A stretch of 64,000 nucleotides of DNA from Psychrobacter sp. I-STPA10 (GCF_021012795.1 NZ_VFYU01000022.1:62001-126000), one strand, 5' to 3'; positions 29,901-39,861 are shown, counted from the stretch's first letter. Notes: a model not told the origin generated them from the letters alone. Numbers and translations: made by a program.

Positions 29901-32077
29901 CTACCTGACGCCAATAATGAGCCAGCATCACCTTTGTGACGTAATTTCTTAATATTAATTTGTTGCATTGACCCATTGGCATCTAAGCTCAATGTACCTT
30001 TAGGTAAACCTTGCGTCTGCACGCCGCCATCAAACTGGGCATCAAAGTGTGCCAACTCACCTGAGTACAAATCAAACTGCCCTGCACCTGTGCCATTAAT
30101 AGCAACCTTTCGGTACTCTGGCGTTTGTGACTTTGTATTGTTTGCCGTGGCATTTTCAACCGTGCTATCTAGTACCGCTTGCAGATCTGAGGCAAGTATC
30201 TTAATACGATGACGCTGACCTTGAACCACTTGCTTTCTATTGCCACGTGCTTTTTGTTGACTGACTGTTTTTTTGATGTCTTGCATCACACCAGATGCGG
30301 TCACACTACCAACAAGGCGATTGATAGGTAAATCTTTTTGGTAGGCTTTAGGCAACAAACCAGAAGTTTGTGCTTGTATCTTCCACTGCAAAGGCTTGTT
30401 TTTTTGCGCCAGCACTATCTCACCATTGCCTGTAAGATTACCTACCACACCTTTATATAGTAATGAATTGATATGAATGCGATTGCCAACTTTGTTTAAG
30501 CGCACCTGATAATCACCTTTAGGTGCAGCATTCAACTCTTCAATATTGGCATTGGCATCCACACGTAGGCGTTCACCACGAATATCTACATCAGCCTGTC
30601 CGTGTTTGCTATTAATATTACCAATATCTGGTATATCTCGGCGCAATAGGTTTTGCCAACGTGCAGATATGCGCCATAGATCCGGCTTACGTGGGTTATT
30701 AGAAACATCACTTTGAATGATATTTGCCCAGATTTTTTCACCATCTTTTTGTGATAGATAAGTACGAATCTGCATTTTACCATCAGCATTGGCATTATCA
30801 TAAACCACTGCCAACTTACCATTGAGAGCTTTTGGTGCATAATCAACAAATTCTTTAGGAACAATGGCATCTAGCTTATAGCCATCTCCTTTGATCATGG
30901 CTTTTGCAGTAAATTCTTTTGACCAATCTAAAACCCCTTGCGCTGATAACGCTCCTTCAGGACTATCCACAACCAGGCTATCAATCAGCATCTGGCTATC
31001 TACCACTTTGGCCCGACCACGATAATGTCCTGTTGGAATATTTTCAGCACTTAAGTGGCTATTAATGCGTAGCTCAATATCGGATATGACACCAGAGGCG
31101 GTCAGTAGCCCTTGCTGCAAACGGATATCTTGACTTTCAGCATAAGGCAATACCAGTTCATCCCATTGCAACTTAGCTGAAAAAGGAGCACCCTCATCTA
31201 ACCCTTGTGCTGCAAAATCTCCAGAGACTTTATGATCATTGTAGCTACTATACACCTTACCCACAGTACGTTTTAGGCTGCCATTAGCAGTAATTTTTAA
31301 TGGCGCAACATACAGATCTTCCAAACTATTCACCGTTACTGTAGCTTTGGCATTGAGTGGATAATTTCCTTGTAAATCTATCTCACCTTGCAACCCAGCA
31401 ATATTGACAATATCAGCATACTGTAAATTAGCTTGTCCAATATCCAGTGTTGTCCCTATCCAGCTTAAATCCTTAGCTTCAATATCCGTCACTACCACAG
31501 GCTCTTTGGTTACTTTCTCATAGCGAATACTGTCAATATTGGCATGATCAAAGCGCAAATTCACTGGTAAATCTAAAGTTCTATAATCATAAGGTGTGTC
31601 TGTTGGTGGTGCCCGATCAATCACTCGTACTTGCCTAATATCAGCATCACGCAAATGTACTTCTTTGACAAATATGGCTCGCCAGCCTATCTTCACATAA
31701 GCATAATCAATAAAAATATCAATATCGTCATTGGGCTTTAATACCACAGCAGAGACACTTAAACCATCACGTAAATTACCCTCACCATAAGTCAGCGTCA
31801 CACCTGTCTCTTGCGCCAATTTATCCACCAAAAACTTACTGCCACCAGCTGTACCCGCCATCACATAAAGAATAATCAGCACTATGGCAAAAAAACACAG
31901 CAGCCAAAATAATAATTTCAATAAAAATGGCAAGCCATACCAACGACGTAATGTTGCCGCATCACCATCTGTCTCAGATTCAGATAAGGGAGGATTTGAC
32001 TCGGTAGGTAACTGAGACTCTGGATTCTCAGTTTTTTCTTGTTTTTGAGGGTCAGGCTTTTGAGGAGGTTGTGTCAT
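26996..32077 (-). CDS. tamB: Translocation and assembly module inner-membrane component TamB
   Basis: A very large AsmA-like protein (1693 residues; E. coli 1259) that spans the periplasm as a beta-taco and works with TamA in outer-membrane protein insertion or phospholipid transport. A Pro/Glu-rich cytoplasmic tail of about 48 residues precedes one transmembrane segment (about 50-72, LPFLLKLLFWLLCFFAIVLI). A long run of repeated beta-strand units follows. The C-terminal TamB/DUF490 domain (about 1300-1693) ends in FSLRYQLTRRIYIEATA and a terminal Phe typical of the family. The gene follows tamA by about 200 bp on the same strand. No strong ribosome-binding site was seen. Confidence 0.93.
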   Translation of the reverse strand: MTQPPQKPDPQKQEKTENPESQLPTESNPPLSESETDGDAATLRRWYGLPFLLKLLFWLLCFFAIVLIILYVMAGTAGGSKFLVDKLAQETGVTLTYGEGNLRDGLSVSAVVLKPNDDIDIFIDYAYVKIGWRAIFVKEVHLRDADIRQVRVIDRAPPTDTPYDYRTLDLPVNLRFDHANIDSIRYEKVTKEPVVVTDIEAKDLSWIGTTLDIGQANLQYADIVNIAGLQGEIDLQGNYPLNAKATVTVNSLEDLYVAPLKITANGSLKRTVGKVYSSYNDHKVSGDFAAQGLDEGAPFSAKLQWDELVLPYAESQDIRLQQGLLTASGVISDIELRINSHLSAENIPTGHYRGRAKVVDSQMLIDSLVVDSPEGALSAQGVLDWSKEFTAKAMIKGDGYKLDAIVPKEFVDYAPKALNGKLAVVYDNANADGKMQIRTYLSQKDGEKIWANIIQSDVSNNPRKPDLWRISARWQNLLRRDIPDIGNINSKHGQADVDIRGERLRVDANANIEELNAAPKGDYQVRLNKVGNRIHINSLLYKGVVGNLTGNGEIVLAQKNKPLQWKIQAQTSGLLPKAYQKDLPINRLVGSVTASGVMQDIKKTVSQQKARGNRKQVVQGQRHRIKILASDLQAVLDSTVENATANNTKSQTPEYRKVAINGTGAGQFDLYSGELAHFDAQFDGGVQTQGLPKGTLSLDANGSMQQINIKKLRHKGDAGSLLASGSIDLRQGIGWDIKADTDNFNIGAFVPQTKGIVSGNLVSQGHWQQDGSKFGNLSKFAVKFNGSLDTSDLPKGKLVVDADGNAQRIKLHQFSFNGDAGGITAQGDIDVSQDIKWDINATMDQFNIGYFVADMPSALSGDIITTGQWGKQTQIVHLPQIDVSGTLKGQPLLATGSLEATLHLPQDMQSYLKKLQQADAQQQVTQVQAIAEQLDANNLTIRWAENEIVANGDAQNLQAQVNIHSLDKISEQLAGRIKGGIIWLQPKGQALPTIYVDLVADQLAMAEFVLTQGHAKGKIVNLGKSPSQMVLAATGLKAAGRDFSQLNLVFDGTEAEHSVNLEVADTQATVKALLKGGFNHQQMRWNGVIGKGEVTSKYVTLQQKQPAELVADINNKSVQLAAHCWQAVKQTGKLCLRDNLFVSQQQGQINLVVQQLDTSLFSPFLPSDIDWQAQVNGKAMLSWEKGGQPNINATMFTDNGRVGLIQDGDSQPVSISYKRVSLIAKSTAKGLKLRTDINTGRGGRGYADILLDPYAPSKPISGALVLNELNLAIFKPFFPGMRVLEGNATMAGGLGGTLSSPVFYGDINLKNGRIAMLDMPVNLSNINAKARVRGQTATLNGTFNSGEGNGVLEGTIDWQQELQAKLSISGHKLIISQPPLLYAEINPDLDIIVRPTQRYVNIEGAVTVPEATIRPPEASKDVITKSEDVVVLDRRMIGNINEVLAISKPWSINANIGIDLGSEVNFRGFGATIPLAGAIYVTQQGQGVMQARGVIQVARRSKIDAFGQNLELNYGQIRFDGDVKNPALSIEAIKEIEGKTVGVRINGKVAEPNIIVFNNAGLTQEQAMNALVTGSLSSSGSTQISKEGFRTKVTNNLAAAGLSFGLSSTRGLTNSIGQAFGLQSLTVDAAGTGQDTNVNVTGYITPDLYIRYGVGVFNAESSFSLRYQLTRRIYIEATAAAENTVDMVYSWKF

Positions 32078-32275
32078 GATAAAACTTTATATACTCGCAA
32101 AATCAAGTCGAGCCCATTAGTAATTACAATGAAGATCCATTACCAGTTATTGCAAAAATAACCCATGCCTTATTGATAAAAATATGTAGGCGGTGGATAT
32201 ATTGATGCTAGTAATAGGTAAAATATCTGTTATTTATAGCTTGCTATTTATATTAAGCTCAGCAGTTTTCTTAGC

Positions 32276-35200
32276 TTATTGTAAAGGTGAGCCAATAAAG
32301 AAGTATAAGCGCACAGGCACATCATCTTCTAACACACCCGCGGCAACATCTAAGCGAACCAAACCCACGGGAGATGCCCAACGAATACCTGTACCGACGC
32401 CTACTTTTGTATCTGTTTTAAAGTCTTTATCATAAGCATTACCCAAATCAGTAAATACTGCTGCACGAAATCCTGGCTTAAATTCATAGTTATATTCTAC
32501 GCTACCTAATGCCAGTATTTGCCCACCAACAGTATAGCCATTTTGCATGGCAGATAAACTATCATAATCATAACCTCGAAGGCTACGATCACCACCTGCA
32601 AAGAAACGTAGTTTAAAAGGCACTTCGTTAAAGTCATCTGCCCAAATATAGCCTGTATCAATACTACCAATCACCTGATGCTTTTTGCCATCTCCAAAAC
32701 TATAAATAATATTACCACCAGCCCGCAATATTGCCATGTTTGTCTCAGTCACTAATTGTTTTGAACCTGCCTCTATCGAATAATACTGTCGGTGACCTTG
32801 TGTAGGGTTGGTTACATTATCAGCGACAGTTTTATTGAGTGAATAACCTAATAATAAGGCTTGTTGATCAAAACTGGCATTATTACGATTAAATGGTGAG
32901 GGTAGTTTTTCTCGCTCCACCCCTTCAATACCACTTTCAAGTCTATCGAGACGATAACGCAGTGTATAATTGCGATTCCATCCAGACTCTTTAATAATAT
33001 TACGCGCAATGCCTGCTTGCATTGTTTGGGTAGTCAAATCAAAACTACCCTCTCCTTGATTTAACTTTTCTTGCTGAAACTGCAAATTGGCTGCCAACGT
33101 ATCATTTAACGGGTGTTTCCAAGGACGACGAGCATGGAAGCCAACTGTCTGATTTATCTCTGATAGGCTTGTAGAAACACCTGCTTGATAACCATTACGA
33201 TTGATCAAATTATTATCAAAACTGGCAACAGCATGTACACCTGTATCTGTTCCGTACCCAATACCCAACTGCACATCTTTTGGTTTATCTGCCATAACAA
33301 AAACATACAATGGTACAGACTTGGTCTTCTGTACTTCTTCTGGTGTAATACGTCCTGCTAAATTCGGCTGAGTCTCTGGTATATTGTCGATATCACTAAA
33401 TGGATCTTCTTCGTCAGGTAATATCTTTTTTGCCAATGAGCTAATGGCATTACTAATCCTACCCAACACACTTTTCGCTTGTTGAGGAGTTCCATCTAAC
33501 ACCCTATCATCTGGCAACATCAATAAGCGATTTGCTTTATTTTTTATCGCCTGTAATTTATCAGATGTTTCTTCATCCACTGCAAATTCTATGGGTGCTG
33601 TTTCGGTCGCATCTGCTGATGTCGCCGCTTCCACTGCATTGTCGTTATCTATCAAATCTGTCTGTTGTAACTGTTCAAAGATACTTTGCGCTGCTGCATC
33701 TGTCGACTCATTTCCTGAATCTCCATTGGTATTAGCTTGAGACTCACTCGTATCTTTAGTATCTCGTTGAGCTGCATCATCGTCACTACTACTGGTCGCA
33801 TGACTGTTATTGTCAAAAGTTAATACTGCATTTGAACTGCCATCGGGTGGTGTCACCACATCAACATTAATGGTATTAAAATATTGAGTGGCTGCCAAAT
33901 CATTAGTAAACTTTGCAATAAATGGCTGGTAATAGCTATCGCCTTTACGAAACACGTACAACTGTTTTAATAAATCCAGACGAACAGGTAGTTTGTCAGG
34001 ATCTTGGGTTAATTCGCCCGTTTCTTTATCTAAGGTAAAAAAGATAACATCACCAAAATCATAACCATCACGTGTATTATAAATAAGACTAATATCGGCA
34101 GTGTTGTCAGGTAAAATAACATCAACTGATTTATTCAACCATTCTGCATCAAAATAACCATGACGACTACTGGCTGATTCAATCGCAAATTTGGTATTTT
34201 TGTATGCTCCTTGATTAAATACATCCCCTTCTAATGGCAAAGAATTTTTCTGAATTTCTTTAAACTCAGGAAGCTCAGCACCTTCTCCTCTGATATCAAC
34301 CACACGTGTGGCAACTGTTACTGGCTCACCCAATCGCTCAATAATGACATCAATATCTTCTTCACTGCGTTTAATAAACCGTAAACTAATATCATAGTAG
34401 CCCACTGCTTGTGCTGCATCAATCGCTTCTTCACGCAGCCTTGGCAATACAGCGGTAAAATCTGATATGGACTGTGCTGTCAAATCTTCTAAGGCTGCTT
34501 GGATATTATTCGCAGGTTGAATGTCAGTATCTGCCTTAACCAATATCGGTGGCTGATTACTATCAGGATTGTCTTGCTGCAAATAGATATTTGCATTAAT
34601 CTTTGGCAAACTCTCCCCACCACCATTAAAGATACGGTTATATATTTTTTTAAATATATTGCCACCACTACGAGCCAGAGGGCGGTTATTTTGTTGCGTA
34701 GTCATGCTATTTTGGGTGGCTTGTGCTTGCTGAGCTGCACTATTATCGACGGTATATTCTGGTAGATAGTCATCAGGATCAATGACAGCGTTGGTATTGT
34801 TGTTTTGTGCCTGATCAATACGTTCACCGGTAATGTCATTGGCACTAAGTTTAGCATCATCACTAGATGGCGTTGCTGCTAACTGATCTAACTGCTGCGG
34901 ATCTTTGGTCAAATCCTTCTCTGTAGATACATATCCTGCATCAACAGAGTCACTAACTTCAATGGGTCGCTGCGCTGCTGTTTGCTGAGTAGCTGTTGTG
35001 GTATTGTTAGTATTATTGATATCAACGTTATCACTGGCATCTTCTAATCCAAGCGTTTGCCGATTTGAAGGCACGGGTAAAGTAGCGGTGTCCAACGCTG
35101 CATCATAACCAATGGGAGGCGTTTTATCAGCAAGCGTTGCCACTGGCTCATCAAAGCTAATGGCTTGTTGCTGCTGAGTAACTGCTGCTAAAGATTGCTC

Positions 35201-35836
35201 TATTTGTGCTGCAGTCGGCATATCAAAAGCAGCACTGGACTCATTATCAATCACTGACGTAACGGTATCTTGCCAAGCAGAGGAATGATTAACCTGAGAA
35301 TTAGTAACACCAGATGACGTATTATTGCTATTACTAGTATTAGCAATCACCTCATTATTTTGATTAGAGTTGTTAATATGGACATCATCTAGATTTGATG
35401 AGCTATTCTTTGCTGACATCACAGGCTTAGCAAAACTACCAGATACTGAGGGTAACTGGCTGAGAGTCTGTTTTTGATATTCTTCTAATACACTTGGATC
35501 TATATCACCTCTTTCTACAGCTTGTTTTAACCTCAGTGCGACTAAAGCAATGTCTAACTGGTTATCTGCATCTGTTTTTGTTTTAGTGACAGGCTCATTT
35601 TTTTGTTGCTTAGCATGAGCTTGGCTATTTTGACTGACTTGTGTAGTCTGACTACGATGACTATTTTGTGCTATATTTGGTGTATCTGGCTGATTATTCA
35701 GCGTATCTTGCGCATATCCAGACACACTAAAAGCGGAAGCTGACAGTATACATGCAATGCTGGTTGTCAAGGGAGACAACCGAAATAGAATTATTGGGGC
35801 TTTTTTCAATTTCATTACCTTTGCTTTATTAACCAC
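32276..35836 (-). CDS. tamA: Outer-membrane Omp85-family TamA with long low-complexity extensions
   Basis: 1186 residues against about 577 in E. coli TamA. A signal peptide (cleavage near SGYA-QD) is followed by about 360 residues of Asn/Gln/Ser/Thr/Asp-rich low complexity. The POTRA-containing region runs from about 405 to 680, then a second low-complexity insertion (about 682-830). The C-terminal 16-strand barrel has FFAGGDRSLRGYDYDSLS (near 1085) and ends in YFFIGSPLQ. I kept the GTG start because AGGGTGG lies upstream; an in-frame ATG at 35815 is the alternative. It is paired with tamB downstream. Confidence 0.9.
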   Translation of the reverse strand: MVNKAKVMKLKKAPIILFRLSPLTTSIACILSASAFSVSGYAQDTLNNQPDTPNIAQNSHRSQTTQVSQNSQAHAKQQKNEPVTKTKTDADNQLDIALVALRLKQAVERGDIDPSVLEEYQKQTLSQLPSVSGSFAKPVMSAKNSSSNLDDVHINNSNQNNEVIANTSNSNNTSSGVTNSQVNHSSAWQDTVTSVIDNESSAAFDMPTAAQIEQSLAAVTQQQQAISFDEPVATLADKTPPIGYDAALDTATLPVPSNRQTLGLEDASDNVDINNTNNTTTATQQTAAQRPIEVSDSVDAGYVSTEKDLTKDPQQLDQLAATPSSDDAKLSANDITGERIDQAQNNNTNAVIDPDDYLPEYTVDNSAAQQAQATQNSMTTQQNNRPLARSGGNIFKKIYNRIFNGGGESLPKINANIYLQQDNPDSNQPPILVKADTDIQPANNIQAALEDLTAQSISDFTAVLPRLREEAIDAAQAVGYYDISLRFIKRSEEDIDVIIERLGEPVTVATRVVDIRGEGAELPEFKEIQKNSLPLEGDVFNQGAYKNTKFAIESASSRHGYFDAEWLNKSVDVILPDNTADISLIYNTRDGYDFGDVIFFTLDKETGELTQDPDKLPVRLDLLKQLYVFRKGDSYYQPFIAKFTNDLAATQYFNTINVDVVTPPDGSSNAVLTFDNNSHATSSSDDDAAQRDTKDTSESQANTNGDSGNESTDAAAQSIFEQLQQTDLIDNDNAVEAATSADATETAPIEFAVDEETSDKLQAIKNKANRLLMLPDDRVLDGTPQQAKSVLGRISNAISSLAKKILPDEEDPFSDIDNIPETQPNLAGRITPEEVQKTKSVPLYVFVMADKPKDVQLGIGYGTDTGVHAVASFDNNLINRNGYQAGVSTSLSEINQTVGFHARRPWKHPLNDTLAANLQFQQEKLNQGEGSFDLTTQTMQAGIARNIIKESGWNRNYTLRYRLDRLESGIEGVEREKLPSPFNRNNASFDQQALLLGYSLNKTVADNVTNPTQGHRQYYSIEAGSKQLVTETNMAILRAGGNIIYSFGDGKKHQVIGSIDTGYIWADDFNEVPFKLRFFAGGDRSLRGYDYDSLSAMQNGYTVGGQILALGSVEYNYEFKPGFRAAVFTDLGNAYDKDFKTDTKVGVGTGIRWASPVGLVRLDVAAGVLEDDVPVRLYFFIGSPLQ

Positions 35837-35949
35837 TCATATCCACCCTGATTTTAGCCCTTGCTATCATACCTTGAGACGCTAAAAAAACCTAGCATCA
35901 TTTGCTTCTGAGATTTGTTATGATATCAATTCTTACTCATTTATAATAA

Positions 35950-36094
35950 TAGGACTTACGCAGTTTCATAGATTATTAGCGGCTGAGAATCATTATTTTT
36001 TATCAAGTGGGCTAGCTGTACGTAGTTTCAGAGGCTTCGTAAAAATTGCTCGCCGCTTTATTAAGACAAATATTGTACTGTTGCGTAAGTCCTA
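35950..36094. mobile_element. MITE with 13-bp perfect terminal inverted repeats and 5-bp target duplication
   Basis: TAGGACTTACGCA (35950-35962) and TGCGTAAGTCCTA (36082-36094) are exact reverse complements. AATAA flanks the element on both sides (35945-35949 and 36095-36099). The 145-bp interior has no ORF and contains internal GC-rich complementary segments (GCGGCTGAG and GCTCGCCGC). It lies in the divergent promoter region between tamA and the LplT-like gene. The duplication is AT-rich and could be chance, but the inverted repeats are firm. Confidence 0.75.
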
Positions 36095-36191
36095 AATAAA
36101 ACAACTACAACCTAACATTATTATGCAACTTATCTTGTATCACAAATTCTGATAAGTTGATAGACATTCAAGTGCATATAGAGGATGCCAC

Positions 36192-37520
36192 ATGGCAACA
36201 CAATTTAGTCTGTTTCGTCACCGCCGATTCACTGCCATGTTTTGTACTCAGTTTTTAGGAGCGTTTAATGACAATGTATTCAAACAAGCGCTCATATTGG
36301 TATTGACCTACACCGCTGCCAGCAAACTTGATATCGCGGTCAGTATTTTAAATAATATGGCAGCCATGTTGTTTATTTTACCGTACTTTTTGTTTTCTGC
36401 GGTGGCAGGGCAACTTGCTGATAAATATGAAAAGTCATGGCTCACACGCAATGTCAAGATTCTGGAAGTGATCATCATGAGTATTGCAGCCATCGGCTTT
36501 ATTTTTGAAATTTACTGGTTGTTATTTGTCTCTTTATTTTTGATGGGCACACACTCCACCTTTTTTGGCCCTATTAAATATGCTTATTTGCCCCAAGCCA
36601 TGCAGCGTGATGAATTAGTCGGTGCAAATGGACTTTTCCAAATGGGCACGTCACTGGCAATATTATTAGGAATGATTCTAGCAGGTGTATTGTCACAAAT
36701 GGCAAACTCTTTGTACTGGATCAGTGCGGTAGTAGTACTCATTGCTGTGCTGGGTGTGGCTAGTGCATCTGCCATTCCTAATACCCCTGCTGTACAACCG
36801 AAACTGAAAGTGAATTGGAATATATTGACTACCAGCATTGATGTAGTCAAGTATGTTTATTCTTTGCCATTATTATTTTTTATCATTCTTGGCAATAGCT
36901 GGTTTTGGTTTTATGGGGCAACCTTTTTGACTCAAACGCCTGAGCTTAGTAAAATCATCCTTCATGGTGATGAATCAGTGGTTATATTTTTACTAACTTT
37001 GTTTTCAGTGGGGGTTTCTATTGGCTCGCTACTATGCAAAAGCTTAACCAAAAATCAAGTCAGTCTACGTCTATTGCCATTTGGCATTTTAGGACTGAGT
37101 CTGTTTGCCATTGATTTATATTTTTCGTTATCAAGTCTGGCAGTTGGTGAAATTAGTGGGCATTTATTGTCTATCCAACAGGTTTGGGGAGTGAGTAGCT
37201 ATTGGCGAGTCTTCGCTGACTTGTTTTTGTTGGGCTTTAGCGGTGGTATATACATTGTGCCACTTTATGCCTCTATGCAAGCTTATGCCCCCATTAGCCA
37301 CCGTGCACGTATCATTGGTGCTAATAATATTTTTAATGCCATACTAATGGTATTTTCTGCTCTCTTCTCTATTATGCTGCTTAACTTATTGGCATTATCA
37401 TTACCTCAGCTATTTTTGGTCACTGGTATTTTAAATATTTTAGTGGGTATATTTTTATATATAAAGCTAAAAAAATATCGTGATAGTATGCCAATAGAGG
37501 AAGACAATGTCATAATATAA
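36192..37520 (+). CDS. MFS transporter, lysophospholipid transporter LplT-like
   Basis: 442 residues with about 11-12 transmembrane segments. The opening FRHRRFTAMFCTQFLGAFNDNVFKQ is the hallmark of the LplT/Aas-associated major facilitator group, which flips lysophospholipids inward for re-acylation. HSTFFGPIKYAYLPQAM and the loop LADKYEKSWLTRNVKI also match the group. There is no fused acyltransferase or acyl-CoA ligase domain and none adjacent. AGAGG lies 7 nt upstream. A MITE sits 98 bp before the start and may carry or disrupt promoter sequence. Confidence 0.85.
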   Translation: MATQFSLFRHRRFTAMFCTQFLGAFNDNVFKQALILVLTYTAASKLDIAVSILNNMAAMLFILPYFLFSAVAGQLADKYEKSWLTRNVKILEVIIMSIAAIGFIFEIYWLLFVSLFLMGTHSTFFGPIKYAYLPQAMQRDELVGANGLFQMGTSLAILLGMILAGVLSQMANSLYWISAVVVLIAVLGVASASAIPNTPAVQPKLKVNWNILTTSIDVVKYVYSLPLLFFIILGNSWFWFYGATFLTQTPELSKIILHGDESVVIFLLTLFSVGVSIGSLLCKSLTKNQVSLRLLPFGILGLSLFAIDLYFSLSSLAVGEISGHLLSIQQVWGVSSYWRVFADLFLLGFSGGIYIVPLYASMQAYAPISHRARIIGANNIFNAILMVFSALFSIMLLNLLALSLPQLFLVTGILNILVGIFLYIKLKKYRDSMPIEEDNVII

Positions 37521-37647
37521 CCCTTAAGAAAAATAGCAGTTATCTATACAATATAACATATATGGTTATTCACTGAGTGTTGACAGTATATAAACAAATA
37601 AAAAGTTATAAAATAGTTAACATAGCAAATGATAATAAAGAGGTAAT

Positions 37648-38292
37648 ATGCGACCACAATCCCTATCTGTATTAGACCGTGCTATTGTTGGTTTTGATAA
37701 AGCATTGCGTGCAGTTATTCCAAACTCAAACCCCAGTACCCGCCCTCTTCCTGTCGATAGTGACGCCTTGCCTGAGTTATCTATCAATGAAGCCCGTCAT
37801 GTTGCAGGGCTTATGCGTATCAACCATACGGGAGAGGTTTGCGCTCAAGGTCTATATCATGGACAAGCGTTAACCGCCAAAAATGATACGGTCAGAGAAG
37901 CCATGCATCATTCTGCCGAAGAAGAAATTGACCATCTGGTATGGTGTGAAACCCGTCTGAATGAACTTAGCAGCCATCCGAGTGTATTTACACCAATATG
38001 GTATGGTTTGTCATTTGGTATGGGTGCAGCAGCAGGACTGATTTCTAATGAGTTTAGCTTAGGCTTTGTTGCCGAAACAGAAGCACAAGTGAGTGAGCAT
38101 CTGCAAGATCATATCAGCCAACTACCCAAACAAGATCAACGCACAGCACAGATATTACAACAAATGGATATTGAAGAGCTGCAACACCGCAGTGCTGCCA
38201 TAGATCATGGTGGCACACCACTTGCGCCGCCAGTACGTATTACCATGCGCTGGCTTGCCAACCAAATGAAAGCTGTGGCTTATCATTTATAA
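37648..38292 (+). CDS. coq7: 3-demethoxyubiquinol 3-hydroxylase (Coq7)
   Basis: A di-iron hydroxylase of ubiquinone synthesis, membrane-associated. Iron ligands are visible: the Glu in RINHTGEVCAQGLYHGQAL, EEEIDHLVWCETR (ExxH), ETEAQVSEHLQDH and EELQHRSAAIDHGG. At 214 residues it has the normal length. GAGGT precedes the ATG. Coq7 replaces UbiF in many gammaproteobacteria, including Pseudomonas and Acinetobacter, which fits the proposed taxonomy. The gene appears to stand alone. Confidence 0.95.
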   Translation: MRPQSLSVLDRAIVGFDKALRAVIPNSNPSTRPLPVDSDALPELSINEARHVAGLMRINHTGEVCAQGLYHGQALTAKNDTVREAMHHSAEEEIDHLVWCETRLNELSSHPSVFTPIWYGLSFGMGAAAGLISNEFSLGFVAETEAQVSEHLQDHISQLPKQDQRTAQILQQMDIEELQHRSAAIDHGGTPLAPPVRITMRWLANQMKAVAYHL

Positions 38293-38579
38293 TTTTGGGC
38301 CGCAATTTATTTGATATAGTTTATTTTAGTAGATAATACAGTCTCGATAGTTAACCGTAACGGATGTAACAATCAAACAATTGTATTTGTGCAAGCCGTT
38401 TTGTTAGGGTATGACACAAATTGCAAAATGCAATAACTGTGCTAAGACTGTGCTTTTATTTGTTGCTGAATGAACATTTTAAATGTTTTCATATTTATTA
38501 TTGCTAACATATTGTCCACCTTCCATAGACTTCATCACCTTTATATATCACCATCTACAATAAGCAAGGTAACCTTTTT

Positions 38580-39647
38580 ATGTCTGTCTCCAATATTTCT
38601 ACTAAAACAACAACTTCTCGCCTGTTTATCTCTGGTCTTTTTATGAGCACACTAGGTATGATGACAGCCGCTCAAGCTGATGAGACACAATCACCTTATA
38701 TACAGCTATATCAAAACAGTGTTAATAACCCTGTTAATAATATTAATAATAATACTGCTACTGCCACAGCTACGAATACCAATCCTCCAAAAGCACCTGC
38801 AGCACGTATTACCAGTACCCGTACCATCAGACCTGCCGCAAATACGTCAGCTCAAACAACAAATACGACTAATATCACCCCAACCATTGCTACCAATACA
38901 GAGCTACAGCAAGCTGAACCCATCGTACGAGTTAGCAACTCAATCCGTTATAGAGAAAATACAGAAACAAATAGTATTGATTTACTCAGTAATAATTTGC
39001 CACAAATACCCACACCACAGCTTTCTGTGAGTGATATTAGTTATGTACCAACCATATTAATTCCACAAACGCAAAATAGTAATGCTGCATTGTTAGATGT
39101 CAGCTTACTAGATGATTTTATTAATGAAATCAACCCACATGCTCGCCACTATCCACCAAACTTTGATAACATATCACAGCGTTACAACAGCAAAATAAAA
39201 CTTAAAGAGCTTGAGGCATGGCTACGTCCTTATGCCGATGCTCCTAATGCTTCTTATGAAGTGCTACTACGTGCCACCAAACTCAATAGTATTGGCAGAA
39301 ATCTTGACTTAGGTTCTGATTTTGTGGTTCGTGCCAGTACGTATGTCACTAAAGCAATTGAGCGTCAACCAAACAGTGCCGAAGCCAACTTTTTATATGG
39401 CATGATGCTAAGTGAAGGTGGTGGTTTTAAAGCAGGTAGAAAATATCTTGATAAGGCAGCAGCTCAAGGTTATCTAGAAGCTGAGCAAAGCTTAGCGCAA
39501 ACGGATCTATTAACAGACCAACGCTCTCAAGCGTTAGAACGTCTACGTCGATTGAGTATACAAAACCCCAATAACCGTCAATTACAACAACAAATCAATA
39601 TCATAGAAAATGGTGATTATTACATTTGGAATTTGCCAACCAATTAA
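38580..39647 (+). CDS. Exported Sel1/TPR-like repeat protein
   Basis: 355 residues of unknown function. A signal peptide (about 1-34, ending MMTAAQA-DE) leads into a Thr/Asn/Ala-rich low-complexity stretch to about residue 120. The C-terminal half is helical; from about 235 it resembles Sel1/TPR units (KAIERQPNSAEANFLYGMML, GRKYLDKAAAQGYLEAEQSL). This suggests a periplasmic scaffold. AAGG lies upstream. A near-palindromic terminator follows. Confidence 0.6.
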   Translation: MSVSNISTKTTTSRLFISGLFMSTLGMMTAAQADETQSPYIQLYQNSVNNPVNNINNNTATATATNTNPPKAPAARITSTRTIRPAANTSAQTTNTTNITPTIATNTELQQAEPIVRVSNSIRYRENTETNSIDLLSNNLPQIPTPQLSVSDISYVPTILIPQTQNSNAALLDVSLLDDFINEINPHARHYPPNFDNISQRYNSKIKLKELEAWLRPYADAPNASYEVLLRATKLNSIGRNLDLGSDFVVRASTYVTKAIERQPNSAEANFLYGMMLSEGGGFKAGRKYLDKAAAQGYLEAEQSLAQTDLLTDQRSQALERLRRLSIQNPNNRQLQQQINIIENGDYYIWNLPTN

Positions 39648-39686
39648 TATCTATTCATATTGACTCAAGCCGTAATCATAATAAGC

Positions 39687-39720
39687 AAAACTGAATATTT
39701 TTTAAAAATTATTCAGTTTT
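39687..39720. terminator. Terminator-like palindrome after the Sel1-like gene
   Basis: AAAACTGAAT/ATTCAGTTTT (39687-39696 with 39711-39720) flank an AT-rich, nearly self-complementary centre. A second hairpin, GCCACA/TGTGGC (39741-39746 with 39753-39758), follows. Confidence 0.6.
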
Positions 39721-39861
39721 AAAAATGATAATCCTTAAAAGCCACATACATTTGTGGCTCTTCTGTTGTGAATCCAAGTATAATTAATACTCAGTTCTCA
39801 AGGTTTTATCTGTATAAAGTATGTGTTAGATTAATGCCATGTCATTATATTAAGTCATACC

